Assembly: GCA_009760855.2 (NCBI GenBank) | Contig: WPIO01000059.1 | Span: 1,215,001 to 1,227,500, forward strand | Direction: 5' to 3' | Length of the DNA: 12,500 nt | Origin: Cristatella mucedo | Taxonomy: Eukaryota > Bryozoa > Phylactolaemata > Cristatellidae | Shown here: positions 1 through 7,431 of the stretch, in pieces | Layout of the letters: each line of letters starts with the position of its first letter | Position numbering within the stretch: the stretch's first letter is position 1 | Notes under the pieces: generated by a model | Seen by the model: the letters and a program-made list of their open reading frames with translations, nothing else | Told to the model about the DNA's origin: nothing | Database searches by the model: none | Made by a program: the position numbers and the translations under genes

Positions 1-179
1 CGTATTTCGTGGTCCATCTGGCTTCACACGGTTGGGGTGAATTATTCTCAGCATTTGTCTAGTAAATCATCATCGGAAAGATCTCTTGAGCAGTAGCCTA
101 GACTGAAGCCAGCTGAGATTCGAGCAATGAGTGCTCCAGGGGATATGATCTAATATATAATATAATGGATGTAATAGTA

Positions 180-352
180 GATGCAGTGTGTATAGCCTGG
201 GTGATACTGAATAGATATAATGGTAGATGCACAGTGGATAGCCTGGATGACTGCCGACTTCCTGCACTGTGGCCGGGACAAGGTAGGAATAGTGGATGCA
301 CAGTGGATAGCCTGGATGACTGCCGACTTCCTGCACTGTGGGACAAGGTAGG
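180..352. repeat. 69-bp tandem duplication, about 2.5 copies
   Basis: Two nearly identical copies lie at 226-287 and 295-352, with starts 69 bases apart. Both begin GATGCACAGTGGATAGCCTG and end GGACAAGGTAGG; the second lacks four bases (CCGG) after CTGTGG. A third, diverged copy is recognisable at about 180-209 (GATGCAGTGTGTATAGCCTG), 46 bases before the first full copy. The two good copies are almost free of substitutions, so the duplication is recent. Open frames crossing it only reflect the repeat; I see no gene. Confidence 0.9.
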
Positions 353-981
353 CAAAGTCGTGCTTGTCCTGAGGGTTGTCATCGGGACTTGGCCTTGGTC
401 TGGTCTGGACTGGGGGAGCAAACTAATCCGAGCAGGTGGTGCACCATCGTTTGGGCTTGCTGCCTGGTGGAAGAGGGCGTGCGACCGGCAGCAGATCTTT
501 TAGCTAAAGGCTCCTGCCTAGATTCTTCGAATCAACTCGTCATTAACCTCGATCAACCATTTCGGCAGTATTTACTGTTAATGGGCATCTTAGCTCTACC
601 CGTGAATGATCTGTCTGATTCATCACCTGCCAAGAATCCGCTCGATGATGCAAGTGATTACCCTAATACAAAAGGAAGCAAAGTGTATAATACACAAGAG
701 AGGAGGCCGGGCACAATGGTTGCCACACTGTCGGTCCGGTGCCTATTGTAATGCCAAATGGAATGCCGGTGGAAGCAGGAGCTACAATGCAACTCGAACC
801 TAACGCCTGTTGTGCAGGGTAGCTGGTCGATTGGTGTGTTTGGCCTGCACGGGTCACTGCATGCCTGCACTCACTGTCAGCTGGCAGCAAGTGTGAAGGG
901 GAGACAATCAGAGGCCACCGCTGCTGCTTTCTCTCAGCCTTGGAGCACTGAAACTGCAGCGGCCTGTCTTCTGCTGCCCGG
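353..981. other. No gene recognised
   Basis: This stretch is unique-looking, moderately GC-rich DNA. A plus-strand frame stays open over about 338-751, but its product is not recognisable, has no repeat or domain pattern, and shows no convincing splice sites or start context. It could hide a decayed element or an unknown exon. I cannot support either reading. Confidence 0.4.
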
Positions 982-1108
982 CCCCCCCCCCCGTGGCTAA
1001 TGGCGATATCTTTGCACCCCTCTCGGCTAAGTCAATATTTATGACCCCCTCGGCACAGGTTATAAAGGCATGGGTGGGGGGGTCTTGATGACCCCCCCCC
1101 CACTCATG
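982..1108. repeat. C-run cluster with a G/C-run hairpin
   Basis: An 11-base C run at 982-992 is followed by GACCCCCT at about 1043 and then by a hairpin. Its left arm is 1069-1084 (CATGGGTGGGGGGGTC) and its right arm 1090-1108 (GACCCCCCCCCCACTCATG), with a five-base loop. The arms differ by one substitution and by the length of the C run. The G run could also form intramolecular G-structures, though four separate G tracts are not present. The origin is most likely slippage in homopolymer runs. No gene is associated. Confidence 0.6.
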
Positions 1109-1791
1109 CCCCCAAGGAGTCGGCTGCTTGTAGGTAGGTCTATTCTTCGAACGACGTTTGGCAGCTGCTACTATGCACTATCTGCTCCGTCTGTCTCTAC
1201 CAATCATCCTAAAGGATCGGACTGTGCTGCTTTGTCAGTGTGCATGTGAGCAGCAGCCTCGCTGCCTCGGTGCTACTGTTCACCGTGGTTTTGCCCTGTG
1301 GTTTTTCAGGGCTGTGACCTGGCGTATTTCCTTTGCCGTCTTCATGTAAGCTGTCACGTGCGGCAGGGCACTCACACAGGAATGACTTCGCCCTGCTGCA
1401 CTGCTGTCATCACTGGTCATGGTGGTACTGTCTGGCTACACCGGCCCCTGCATCTTCTATCGCCTGCCAACGAGTGAAAGAGGTAATGTCGCCTTCAGCT
1501 TACCTGCTTCTGCTGTCAATGTTGCGCTGTGTGCAGCAGCAGCAACAGCACACGAGGCTTCGGCAGCAGCAGCAGTTGAATCGAGCACTTGTTCTGTCAG
1601 GCAAGCTGCCCCTTGCTTGAAACGCAATTGACAACAATTAAAAAATCGATGATTCACTGCAGATAATGTTCAATTATACCCTCCCCTTCCGAGCTGCATA
1701 TGACCACTCCCGGATTTCATCCTTGAGTGTGTACCCGGTGACAGCTCACTCAGCGCATACGCTGCTTTTATCGAATGACCTCACGTGGTAC
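1109..1791. other. CAG/CTG-rich unique DNA, no gene recognised
   Basis: CTG and CAG triplets are frequent, with short runs at about 1531-1577 (for example GCAGCAGCAGCAGTTG). Open frames of 60-95 codons occur on both strands, but their products are low-complexity (Gln, Ala or Leu runs) and overlap one another. They look like shadows of the triplet bias. I see no domain, transmembrane pattern or splice structure to support a gene. Confidence 0.4.
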
Positions 1792-1975
1792 TGGTTTGGC
1801 CCAGTGGTTAAGATGCCTGCCCCGACCAAGGTCAAGGCGAATGCATTGTATTGACGGATGATGACGGAGATCGTTAGCTCGAGCCTGGTGGCATGTGTGA
1901 AGTGCATGAAAAGAGATTAGGTTCTCTCATGAAGCTATACAAATGAATAGTATTTATTTATTTACGTATCTATTG
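1792..1975 (+). mobile_element. tRNA-derived SINE, copy 1
   Basis: The head has an A-box-like promoter element at 1797-1807 (TGGCCCAGTGG, followed by TTAAGATGCC). A weak B-box-like segment lies near 1876-1885 (AGCTCGAGCC), the spacing expected of a tRNA-derived RNA polymerase III promoter. The 3' part, GTGGCATGTGTGAAGTGCAT followed by an AGAGATTAGGTTCTCT box and a TATACAAATGAAT end, matches the SINE at 7810-7945 closely. The two also share a CGACCAAGGTC block just after the A box. The tail runs into TATTTATTTATTT. Family known: such SINEs move in trans using a LINE enzyme. The exact 5' end and any target-site duplication are not clear. About 30 extra bases relative to copy 2 lie between the A and B boxes. 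Confidence 0.75.
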
Positions 1976-2438
1976 TTTACATATTATTATTTATATGTTT
2001 ATTTAGGTTATCCCCTGGGAGCAGTGCCTTGCAAAAGCTCGGTCTTCCGTGTCCTAGCTGTACTCCTGTATATACGCAGGGGCATGTCACGTGAGCTATC
2101 AAGCAAACTGTCAGCCTTTGATGAGAGGACTCTAGACAGCACAACAGAGACAGGAATTACCTAGCCACTTGGACCCGTGCAGCCCTAATGGTGGTAGGGC
2201 TTGGCGGTCGGCAATGAGTAGCCCAAGATCTGTTGTGGGGTTCGGCTGCCAATGTCAAGGCAAGGAGGGCAAGGGAGCTCCCGTGAGCTGCAGCCAGCCC
2301 GCCAGGGGGAGCTGCAGCACCTTGCTCGGCTGTGCGTGCACCCATGAGTAAGTCGTGTTGGCATTTATATATTGCTGCTGGGCCTGAAAATGAATGGCAA
2401 TTTAGTTGTATGGCTACTGAGTTCTGGAGATCAATAGC
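1976..2438. other. No gene recognised
   Basis: The first part is AT-rich (about 1960-2010, continuing the SINE tail). The rest is GC-rich unique DNA. Overlapping frames of 60-73 codons lie on both strands at about 2157-2351, with no recognisable product. Nothing else is supported. Confidence 0.4.
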
Positions 2439-2443
2439 GAGAG

Positions 2444-2483
<40 letters not shown>

Positions 2484-2539
2484 AGATATGTAGATATGTA
2501 TATATATATAGATATATAGATATGTAGATATATAGATAT

Positions 2540-2582
<43 letters not shown>

Positions 2583-2676
2583 TATATATATATATATGTA
2601 TACATATATATATATATAGAGAGAGAGATATATATGGAGATATATGTATATATAGATATGTATATGTATAGATATG

Positions 2677-2737
<61 letters not shown>

Positions 2738-2755
2738 AGATATAGAGAATATAGC
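2439..2755. repeat. Compound TA / GATA / GA microsatellite
   Basis: About 310 bases consist almost entirely of TA dinucleotides, interrupted by GATATA, GTATA, GGAGATATA and GAGAGA variants. Two long pure TA stretches lie at about 2540-2580 and 2685-2735. The interrupted structure suggests repeated slippage and point mutation from a TA/GATA core. The apparent 115-codon Tyr-Ile frame on the minus strand is an artefact of the repeat. Its right end abuts a SINE-type tail at 2771. Confidence 0.95.
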
Positions 2756-2770
2756 TAGCAAGCTTGTGCT

Positions 2771-2876
2771 TCCTTTACGGCATATGTAAAGTGCCTAGAA
2801 AGAGATCTTGTTCTCCAAAGGCGCAATACTAACGTTTTTAAAAATGATTGTTCTATTATCATTATTATTATTATTG
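2771..2876 (+). mobile_element. SINE/LINE 3' tail fragment, copy 2
   Basis: The segment from 2779 (GGCATATGTAAAGTGCCTAG, then AAAGAGATCTTGTTCTCC and AAAGGCGCAATACTAA) lines up with the tails of the SINEs at 1792 and 7810. It ends in a run of ATT units (2853-2876). GTGCC and GGCGC form the outer hairpin arms seen in the other copies. The tRNA-like head is absent; the sequence upstream is the TA microsatellite. This is a truncated or interrupted SINE, or the 3' end of the partner LINE. Confidence 0.6.
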
Positions 2877-3410
2877 TAGAGATCGATCAAGGTCTAGTGC
2901 TGCTGGGTTTCTATATCGGCTTGTTGCTGTTTGGCTCACAGAGTAGCTATTTGTGTGCTATTTGGAACTGTCTTCTCTGCGTGATTTGCAGCTGCAACAC
3001 CTGATTTGTGTGATTGAACCAACCGAGACAAGTGGAAAGTAAAGATTGGCTGATTCAAAGGCCTCATTCATATAGCGGCAGAAGAATTTAGTAGCTTTGA
3101 CTTGTGAGTCCAGCAGGCAATGCAAGGGATTGCAGCAAGGGAGGGAGTGTCCAGCATGGGAGACTAGACCAAAGGCCGAGTCGTGAATTGTTAGCATCTT
3201 ACTACTAGATCTAACCCGAACTGTTTTACGGCTGACAGCTTTGTTAGCCCGAGGCACTGGGTCAAAAAATATTGCCAGGGATCTAAACAGGAAAAATTTA
3301 AACAGGTTAAACTTTTTTTAAAGGGAGAGCTGAGCCTCGACTTTTCTTAATCCAGCCAATCATGGATGGGGCAGTATGCATGCCACCTGGCTTTGAAGAG
3401 TGCTGGGGCT
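2877..3410. other. Unique DNA with a short dispersed repeat, no gene recognised
   Basis: Apart from the dispersed repeat at 3048-3092, no gene structure is seen. A minus-strand frame of 99 codons (2958-3257) is open across the repeat. Part of its product (FCRY, then SANL about 11 residues later) is also encoded by the second copy at 4363-4406, so this frame may be transposon-derived. A short near-duplication (AAACAGG twice) lies at about 3285-3306. Confidence 0.4.
3048..3092 (-). repeat. Dispersed repeat, copy A
   Basis: This segment (GGCTGATTCAAAGGCCTCAT, then TCATATAGCGGCAGAAGA) matches 4363-4406 (AGCTGACTTAACAGCCTCAC, then TTATGTAGCGGCAGAAGA) with roughly ten differences in forty bases and no gap. 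Read on the minus strand, both copies keep an open frame with the pattern FCRY, a three-residue gap, EA, then SANL. Several of the differences are silent, which hints at a coding origin inside a mobile element. Confidence 0.65.
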
Positions 3411-3534
3411 GAAGCCTAGCTAGCAGCAATGCGCCCAATGCTCTATAGTCGTGGGTTCGAATCTTGGGCGATCCTTTATCGCCACTGCAAGTGGTGGTGA
3501 TAGCCGTAAATGGTCTTCTGGCGCTATACAAAAG
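3411..3534 (+). mobile_element. tRNA-derived SINE of a second type
   Basis: A textbook B box, GGTTCGAATCT, lies at 3454-3464. An A-box-like stretch, TAGCTAGCAGCAATGCGCC, starts at about 3416, so the distance is right for a tRNA-derived promoter. Downstream, TATCGCCAC and GTGGTGATA can pair around a short loop (3477-3501). The tail reads GGCGCTATACAAAAGGAGG. That last part resembles 4345-4360 (CGCTATAACAAGGAGG), just before dispersed repeat copy B. The body between B box and tail differs from the SINEs at 1792 and 7810, so I treat it as another family or a distant subfamily. A standalone working tRNA is unlikely because the acceptor stem does not close. Confidence 0.65.
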
Positions 3535-3820
3535 GAGGCTGGTTAATCAGCTAGGATTTATTTGTCGCATGCTGAGGTAATGGAACTTGAGAAGCCCAGC
3601 TCTACAGGACGGCATGTAGTTAGCCGGGAGGGGGGGGAGGGAGGAGTGCTGTCCACTCTATAAGAAGCTACTTGCCTTAATGCTGAATGCGAGTGCTGCG
3701 AACTTTTGTTGACAAACCAACTGCCACTATCATTGTGTGGAGGTAGTCGAGGTTTGGAGTGAAGAGCTGATGCAGACACAAGCGCCGGCTGACAGCTGTC
3801 CTCTGTCTTTTGCTGCACCA
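3535..3820. other. No gene recognised
   Basis: This is unique DNA with a short G run near 3630. A minus-strand frame of 252 codons spans 3558-4316, but its middle third is only the translated minisatellite (a KAG-type repeat) and its right part is the reversed SINE. I do not accept it as a gene. Confidence 0.45.
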
Positions 3821-4016
3821 GCCTTCCTGCTTCCTGCTCCTGCTTTCCTGCTTCCAGCTTTCCTGCTTCCTGCTCCTGCTTTCCTACTCCAGCTTTCCTG
3901 CTTCCTGCTCCAGCTTTCCTGCTTCCAGCTTTCCTGCTTCCTGCTCCTGCTTTCCTACTCCAGCTTTCCTGCTTCCTGCTCCAGCTTTCATACTCCAGCC
4001 TTCCTGCTTCCTGCCC
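3821..4016. repeat. Pyrimidine-rich minisatellite with 71-bp higher-order unit
   Basis: The tract is made of GCTTTCCTGCTTCC(A/T)-type units of 14, 15 and 21 bases. They combine into a larger unit of 71 bases (15+21+14+21). The higher-order unit starting at about 3842 repeats at about 3913, and the array ends in partial units. The strand asymmetry is extreme: one strand is almost only C, T and a few G/A, which allows triplex-type structures. Two plus frames and one minus frame stay open by virtue of the repeat only. Confidence 0.9.
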
Positions 4017-4103
4017 ACGGATGCTCCCCCTGAGGCCTAAACATAATAGATTGTCCTTCACGGTAGGTGCAAAGAACAAGGCCCACTTCACTCCCGCCAC
4101 CCT

Positions 4104-4200
4104 ATAATAATAATAGTAATAATAATGTACTTGATAAAGCGCCCTCAGAGAACTTAATCTCTTTCTAGGCGCTTTACATTTGCTGCAAAGGGAAACCTTG
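4104..4200 (-). mobile_element. Reversed SINE/LINE tail with perfect hairpin arms, copy 3
   Basis: On the minus strand this reads GTAAAGCGCCTAGAAAGAGA, then TTAAGTTCTCTGAGGGCGC, TTTATCAAGTACA and a run of ATT units that ends at about 4104. AAAGCGCC (4136-4143) and GGCGCTTT (4168-4175) are perfect inverted 8-base arms, and AGAGA/TCTCT pair inside them. This is the best-preserved example of the tail in the window. The element may extend to about 4320: GTAGTCGAGCCACC at about 4251-4266, read in reverse, is a poor B-box candidate. I cannot fix its head. Confidence 0.7.
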
Positions 4201-4344
4201 TGCCCTGCCCCTCCTGCCCACACCTGACCGACCAGCAAGCAGTGCATGGCTGGTGGCTCGACTACCAGACATGCTCCTTTGGCCCTTCTGTGATTGACTG
4301 CTCTTGGCAAGGCCAAAGAGTGGCCCCCTCCTAGGCTTACTGAC

Positions 4345-4406
4345 CGCTATAACAAGGAGGTTAGCTGACTTAACAGCCTCACTTATGTAGCGGCAGAAGA
4401 GCCTTA
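4345..4406 (-). repeat. Dispersed repeat, copy B
   Basis: Positions 4363-4406 match 3048-3092 as described there. The preceding CGCTATAACAAGGAGG (from about 4345) matches the end of the SINE at 3411-3534 (GCGCTATACAAAAGGAGG). Together they suggest that the SINE tail and the repeat belong to one longer dispersed unit, of which each copy keeps a different portion. Confidence 0.55.
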
Positions 4407-4597
4407 ACGGCTATAACCGCTGGTGACACTATGCAGTGTTGGCTGTGTATCTGAGACCACACCACCAGAGTTCTCATTTTCTTTCCGTCCCTGTGGTCTG
4501 ACAAGGTGGGTGGCAGGTTGCTGCCGTTGTTCGTGAGTCGTTTAGCTATAAGACCTGCAGTTTTTCGCGTGTGACTTAGTTTGAATCAATTGTTGTC

Positions 4598-5552
4598 AGA
4601 TCCCCCGCAAAGACCTTGCCTCTCGAAGTTGTGATCTACCAACCTGTCTACTTGTCTATGAAGGAGTGTTTGGAACTCCTCACTAAAATATCCATGTGTG
4701 ACAGCTCGTTTTTGATTGCAAGAGAATTTAACATTAATCTTGACAACAATAGCAACAGTCACGTCCGCTCATTTCTCGATTGTCTGGAGAACTTCGATAT
4801 GATACAACACGTAAATCATACCACTCACAACGGTAGCCATATCTTAGATCTCATTAACACAAATGATGCCTGTCCCACTGAGCTTGTTATGTGCTATCTG
4901 ACCATCTCGGATCATTGCTCGGTCGCGGTTACTATTCCTGTCCCATTGTATGTGTAGAGTAAGGTCCAGTTTGACCGGCCACGCAACTTGAAAAGCATTG
5001 ACCCGGCAAAATGTTTGAAATCTATCTGAGGTAGGTGAGGTAGGTCTGCTTGATCTGTAACCCAGACTTGGCCGACAGCCTCGTTACCTTCACACTGAGG
5101 CTGTGAACGACACTTAAGAGTGACCTTGACCTTAGAAGTGCCATTGACCTTAGAAGTGGCCTTGACGAGCATTCTCTCGTACATGCTGTCCATGTACAGA
5201 GTCGCAAAGATTCCTTTCAATTAGCCAAAAAAGTTATAAAGATGCACCGTGTTAAGCGAAGGCTTGAATGCCACTTTAAGAGCTCTGGATCTGACTACGA
5301 TTTAGCCAATTTCAAAAGCTTTATTGCAGTCTACACCCGGAAGCTATGAAAAGCCAGGCTTATTTTTTCACTCGAAAACCGAAGTCCTGCCAGTCTGACC
5401 CAAAACAAATTTATAATACGTTGAGCAATTTACTTGCCAACTCGAAGAGGTATCACTCCCCAGATATTATTGACTTGGCCGACAAGCTCTCAGCCTTCTT
5501 CAGTGAACCAACTGCACTTATTCGTGCCTCCATAAAGCTCCCTGACTAAAGC
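4598..5552 (+). pseudogene. LINE ORF2 fragment, endonuclease end plus linker (L2/CR1 type)
   Basis: Three frames in series give recognisable LINE protein. The first, 4598-5029, contains REFNINLD (the family has GDFNIHLD), THNGSHILDLI (family TH..GHTLDLVI) and SDHCSVAV (catalytic SDH kept). After a TAG at 4955-4957 it continues with RPRNLKSID (family R.RNLKSID). The second, about 5044-5349, has one internal TGA (5104-5106), DSLVTFTLRL and a basic stretch with RVKRRLE, typical of the linker before the reverse transcriptase. The third, 5346-5549, has SQAYFFTRKP and LADKLSAFFSE, the segment just upstream of the reverse transcriptase. The endonuclease GD is changed to RE, and there are at least two stops and two frameshifts, so it is dead. 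The 5' part of the endonuclease and the whole reverse transcriptase are missing here. A same-strand reverse transcriptase fragment lies at 8903-10110. Confidence 0.85.
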
Positions 5553-5555
5553 AAC

Positions 5556-5583
5556 TATTATTATTATTATTACTATTATTATC
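5556..5583. repeat. TAT trinucleotide run
   Basis: Nine TAT units with one interruption (TAC) follow directly after the LINE linker fragment. It is not the usual LINE end, because the hairpin tail is absent and the reverse transcriptase is missing. It may mark a breakpoint or a second insertion. Confidence 0.85.
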
Positions 5584-5830
5584 CTGTGCAGCAACGATGG
5601 CAGGAATGCCACAGGTTAGGTCAGTTGTACACTGCCTCTGATTGCTGGCTGGTTGACTGTTGAGTCGCAGGTGCATTGCCCGGACACGGTTGACCCTAGC
5701 GAAAGCATAGAAACATGGCAGAATTAAGCGTTTGGAGAGTAAGGAGTTAAGACGTAGCAGTGAAGGCTGCGACATCGAAAAACGGACTCGGCCGCCTCTG
5801 GGCTTTTGCTGCTGCTTCTTCTTCCTTTTC
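5584..5830. other. No gene recognised
   Basis: Short unique stretch. A plus frame opens at 5732 (ATG) and runs into the 12-bp minisatellite. Its leader would encode about 30 residues ending in a Cys/Phe/Leu-rich stretch. No promoter, splice signal or homology supports it. Confidence 0.4.
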
Positions 5831-6102
5831 CTGCTGGATGATCTGCTGGATGATCTGCTGGATGATCTGCTGGATGATCTGCTAGATGATCTGCTGGATG
5901 ATCTGCTGGATGATCTGCTGGATGGTCGGCTGGATGATCTGCTGGAGTATCTGCTAGATGATCTGCTGGATGATCTGCTGGAGTATCTGCTAGATGATCT
6001 GCTGGATGATCTGCTGGATGGTCTGCTGGATGGTCGGCTAGATGATCTGCTAGATGATATGCTAGATGGTCTGCTAGATGATCAGCTGGATGATCGGCTA
6101 GT
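5831..6102. repeat. 12-bp minisatellite, 22 full units without indels
   Basis: The unit is CTGCTGGATGAT. I count 22 consecutive units (5831-6094) plus a partial one, all exactly 12 bases. Variants are substitutions only: CTGCTAGATGAT, CGGCTGGATGAT, CTGCTGGAGTAT, CTGCTGGATGGT, ATGCTAGATGGT, CAGCTGGATGAT. Variant units recur in blocks (the GAGTAT unit, then CTAGATGAT, then CTGGATGAT, twice, 36 bases apart), showing block duplication. In the plus frame 5732-6229 it translates as LLDD repeats with LLEY, LLDG and RLDD variants. Because the unit is a multiple of three, an open frame is expected without selection, so I do not call a protein. Confidence 0.95.
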
Positions 6103-6203
6103 GCTGGCAGCCCGACCCAGCTGCACTGCCGGACCTGACTTGCTGGACCCTTCGGACCACCGGCAGATGTGCAGCCGCTCGATGCTGGCCCCTGGCAACG
6201 GTG

Positions 6204-6283
6204 ACTTTGCCGTTTTTAGCAGCTGCTAAGCTGCTACCGCTGCCTGCCCCTCCCGGCAGTCACTGCTAAAAACGGCCCAAAAG
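6204..6283. repeat. Foldback: 14-bp perfect inverted repeat with inner stem
   Basis: GCCGTTTTTAGCAG (6209-6222) and CTGCTAAAAACGGC (6263-6276) are perfect inverted copies separated by 40 bases. Outside them ACTTT (6205-6209 region) and AAAGT pair again after a small bulge. Inside, CTGCC and GGCAG (about 6240-6259) make a second stem around a short loop. The whole folds as one RNA or DNA hairpin of about 80 bases. It could be a remnant of a foldback (MITE-like) element or a pre-microRNA-like hairpin. I see no flanking target duplication. Confidence 0.75.
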
Positions 6284-6374
6284 TATCAGCAGCTCTATGC
6301 CCCCCAGCCAGCTCTCAGGATCCATGCCATTCGTCTGTCCTTGCCCTTGTCCTTATAATTTCCCTTCGTCCGTG

Positions 6375-6561
6375 CCTTCGTCCTTGCCCTTGGCTTGCCT
6401 TCGTCCTTGCCCTTGGCTTGCCTTCGTCCTTGCCGTTGGCTTGCCGTTGGCTTGCCGTTGGCTTGCCGTTGGCTTGCCGTTGGCTTGCCGTTGGCTTGCC
6501 GTTGGCTTGCCGTTGGCTTGCCGTTGGCTTGCCGATGGCTTGCCGATGGCTTGCCGTCGGC
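6375..6561. repeat. Compound minisatellite: 23-bp units, then twelve 11-bp units
   Basis: CCTTCGTCCTTGCCCTTGGC-type units begin at 6375, 6398 and 6421 (period 23). From 6430 the array switches to an 11-base unit, TTGCCGTTGGC. Nine identical copies run from 6430 to 6528, followed by two TTGCCGATGGC (6529-6550) and one TTGCCGTCGGC (6551-6561). The 11-base unit is visibly the right half of the 23-base unit (TTGCCCTTGGC), so the short array grew out of the longer one. All three plus frames are open for most of it, with an 11-residue protein period that comes from three units. It is a repeat, not a gene. Confidence 0.95.
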
Positions 6562-7385
6562 TTTGCTGCTGCTTGATGAGAGGCGCTTGCCTTGGTTACC
6601 CAGCCGTCGGCTGCAGCGGTGGCGAATAGTTGGAAGAAGCAGCGAATAGTTGCATAGTTGGAAGCAGCCGTGGGCACTGTACGGATGAGGGCAGCTGGCT
6701 AGCAGGCTGGCTTCAGAGAGGACGGGCCGTCGGCGACCAGCATTATTAGACCCGTGCTTAGGCAGGGCATGCCCACCGAGGCTGCAGCTGCCGGCCCCTC
6801 ATCCCTCTCCGGTCTCTGCCTCACGCTGCCCACACTGCCACACTGTGTGCCGGATTAGCGCCGTTCAGAGACCGCTGTGCCGTGGCTGCCGAGCCTGTGC
6901 GCTGGCTGCGTTCCCTCGGGGCGTCCTATCGTGTGACAGTTGTCTGCCACCGGTTCTCAAGTGTCCACACGGACAGTGATTGTCGTTTATTCACAGGTTT
7001 TGCAGCCTCTGGCACCCCCTGTACCTCGAGCATGTAATGGCTCCCTGCCCGCCCGCCCCGCCACCGGCAGTTCCCCTGCAGGCCGCTGCCGCCACCCATC
7101 CTGCACACACAACACCCTCGACTTTCGCCGGCGGCAACAGCTGAAAATGTGACTTCCCTTCGAGCACAATGGCTCGTGGCCTCGATTGTCCCGCAAGCTA
7201 CAGTTAGTTAGCCTGGGAGCACAGCAGAGGGTGTTGCAGTAATTCGACAGCTCGGCTAAGTAAAGCGCTCCGGGTTCCGCCCTCTGCTTCGGCCACGGAC
7301 TGCAGTCGGCTGGAGAGTAGCGGTCCACGTGCTGCTGCTGCTGCTTGGTCGTCTAGCGTCCACAGTAACGCAGCGCTGCCGGTAC
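6562..7385. other. GC-rich unique DNA, no gene recognised
   Basis: This roughly 800-base stretch is GC-rich and contains CpG steps more often than the flanking AT-rich parts, notably at about 6715-6930 and 7040-7140. It could be a CpG-rich regulatory region or unrecognised exon sequence. Frames on both strands (for example 6987-7328 minus and 6940-7152 plus) overlap and give no recognisable product. I see no clear TATA box or initiator. The call is limited to base composition. Confidence 0.35.
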
Positions 7386-7431
7386 AGTGCCTTTCTTATA
7401 AGAAGTTTAAGTGCCGTTTCTTATAAGAAAC
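7386..7431. repeat. Two direct-repeated palindromes
   Basis: AGTGCC is followed by TTCTTATAAGAA (12-base perfect palindrome, 7393-7404) and again by GTTTCTTATAAGAAAC (16-base perfect palindrome, 7416-7431). The two copies share about 19 bases, with a one-base insertion in the second. Tandem palindromes of this kind can be protein dimer-binding sites, or a mobile-element end caught in duplication. Neither can be shown here. Just downstream, CGATTGTA(C/T)CGCC is also repeated (7452-7464 and 7471-7483). Confidence 0.75.

Noticed and set aside
180-352. CRISPR-like repeat array
   Set aside because: There are only two to three copies, the whole unit is repeated rather than repeat plus unique spacers, and the context is eukaryotic.
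1531-1577. Expanded CAG tract
   Set aside because: The longest pure run is only four to five triplets; it is background CAG/CTG richness, not an expansion.
2414-2761. 115-codon minus-strand frame rich in Tyr and Ile
   Set aside because: It is the translation of the TA microsatellite; the pattern follows the DNA repeat and nothing else supports a gene.
3411-3480. A working tRNA gene
   Set aside because: The B box is good, but no acceptor stem closes around it and it continues into a SINE body and tail.
3558-4316. Longest frame in the window (252 codons, minus strand)
   Set aside because: It is made of a translated minisatellite in the middle and a reversed SINE tail at the right; there is no domain or conserved segment.
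6315-6677. 120-codon minus-strand frame with Lys-Pro-Thr-Ala-Ser-type repeats
   Set aside because: An 11-base array opens all frames; the 11-residue period equals three DNA units.
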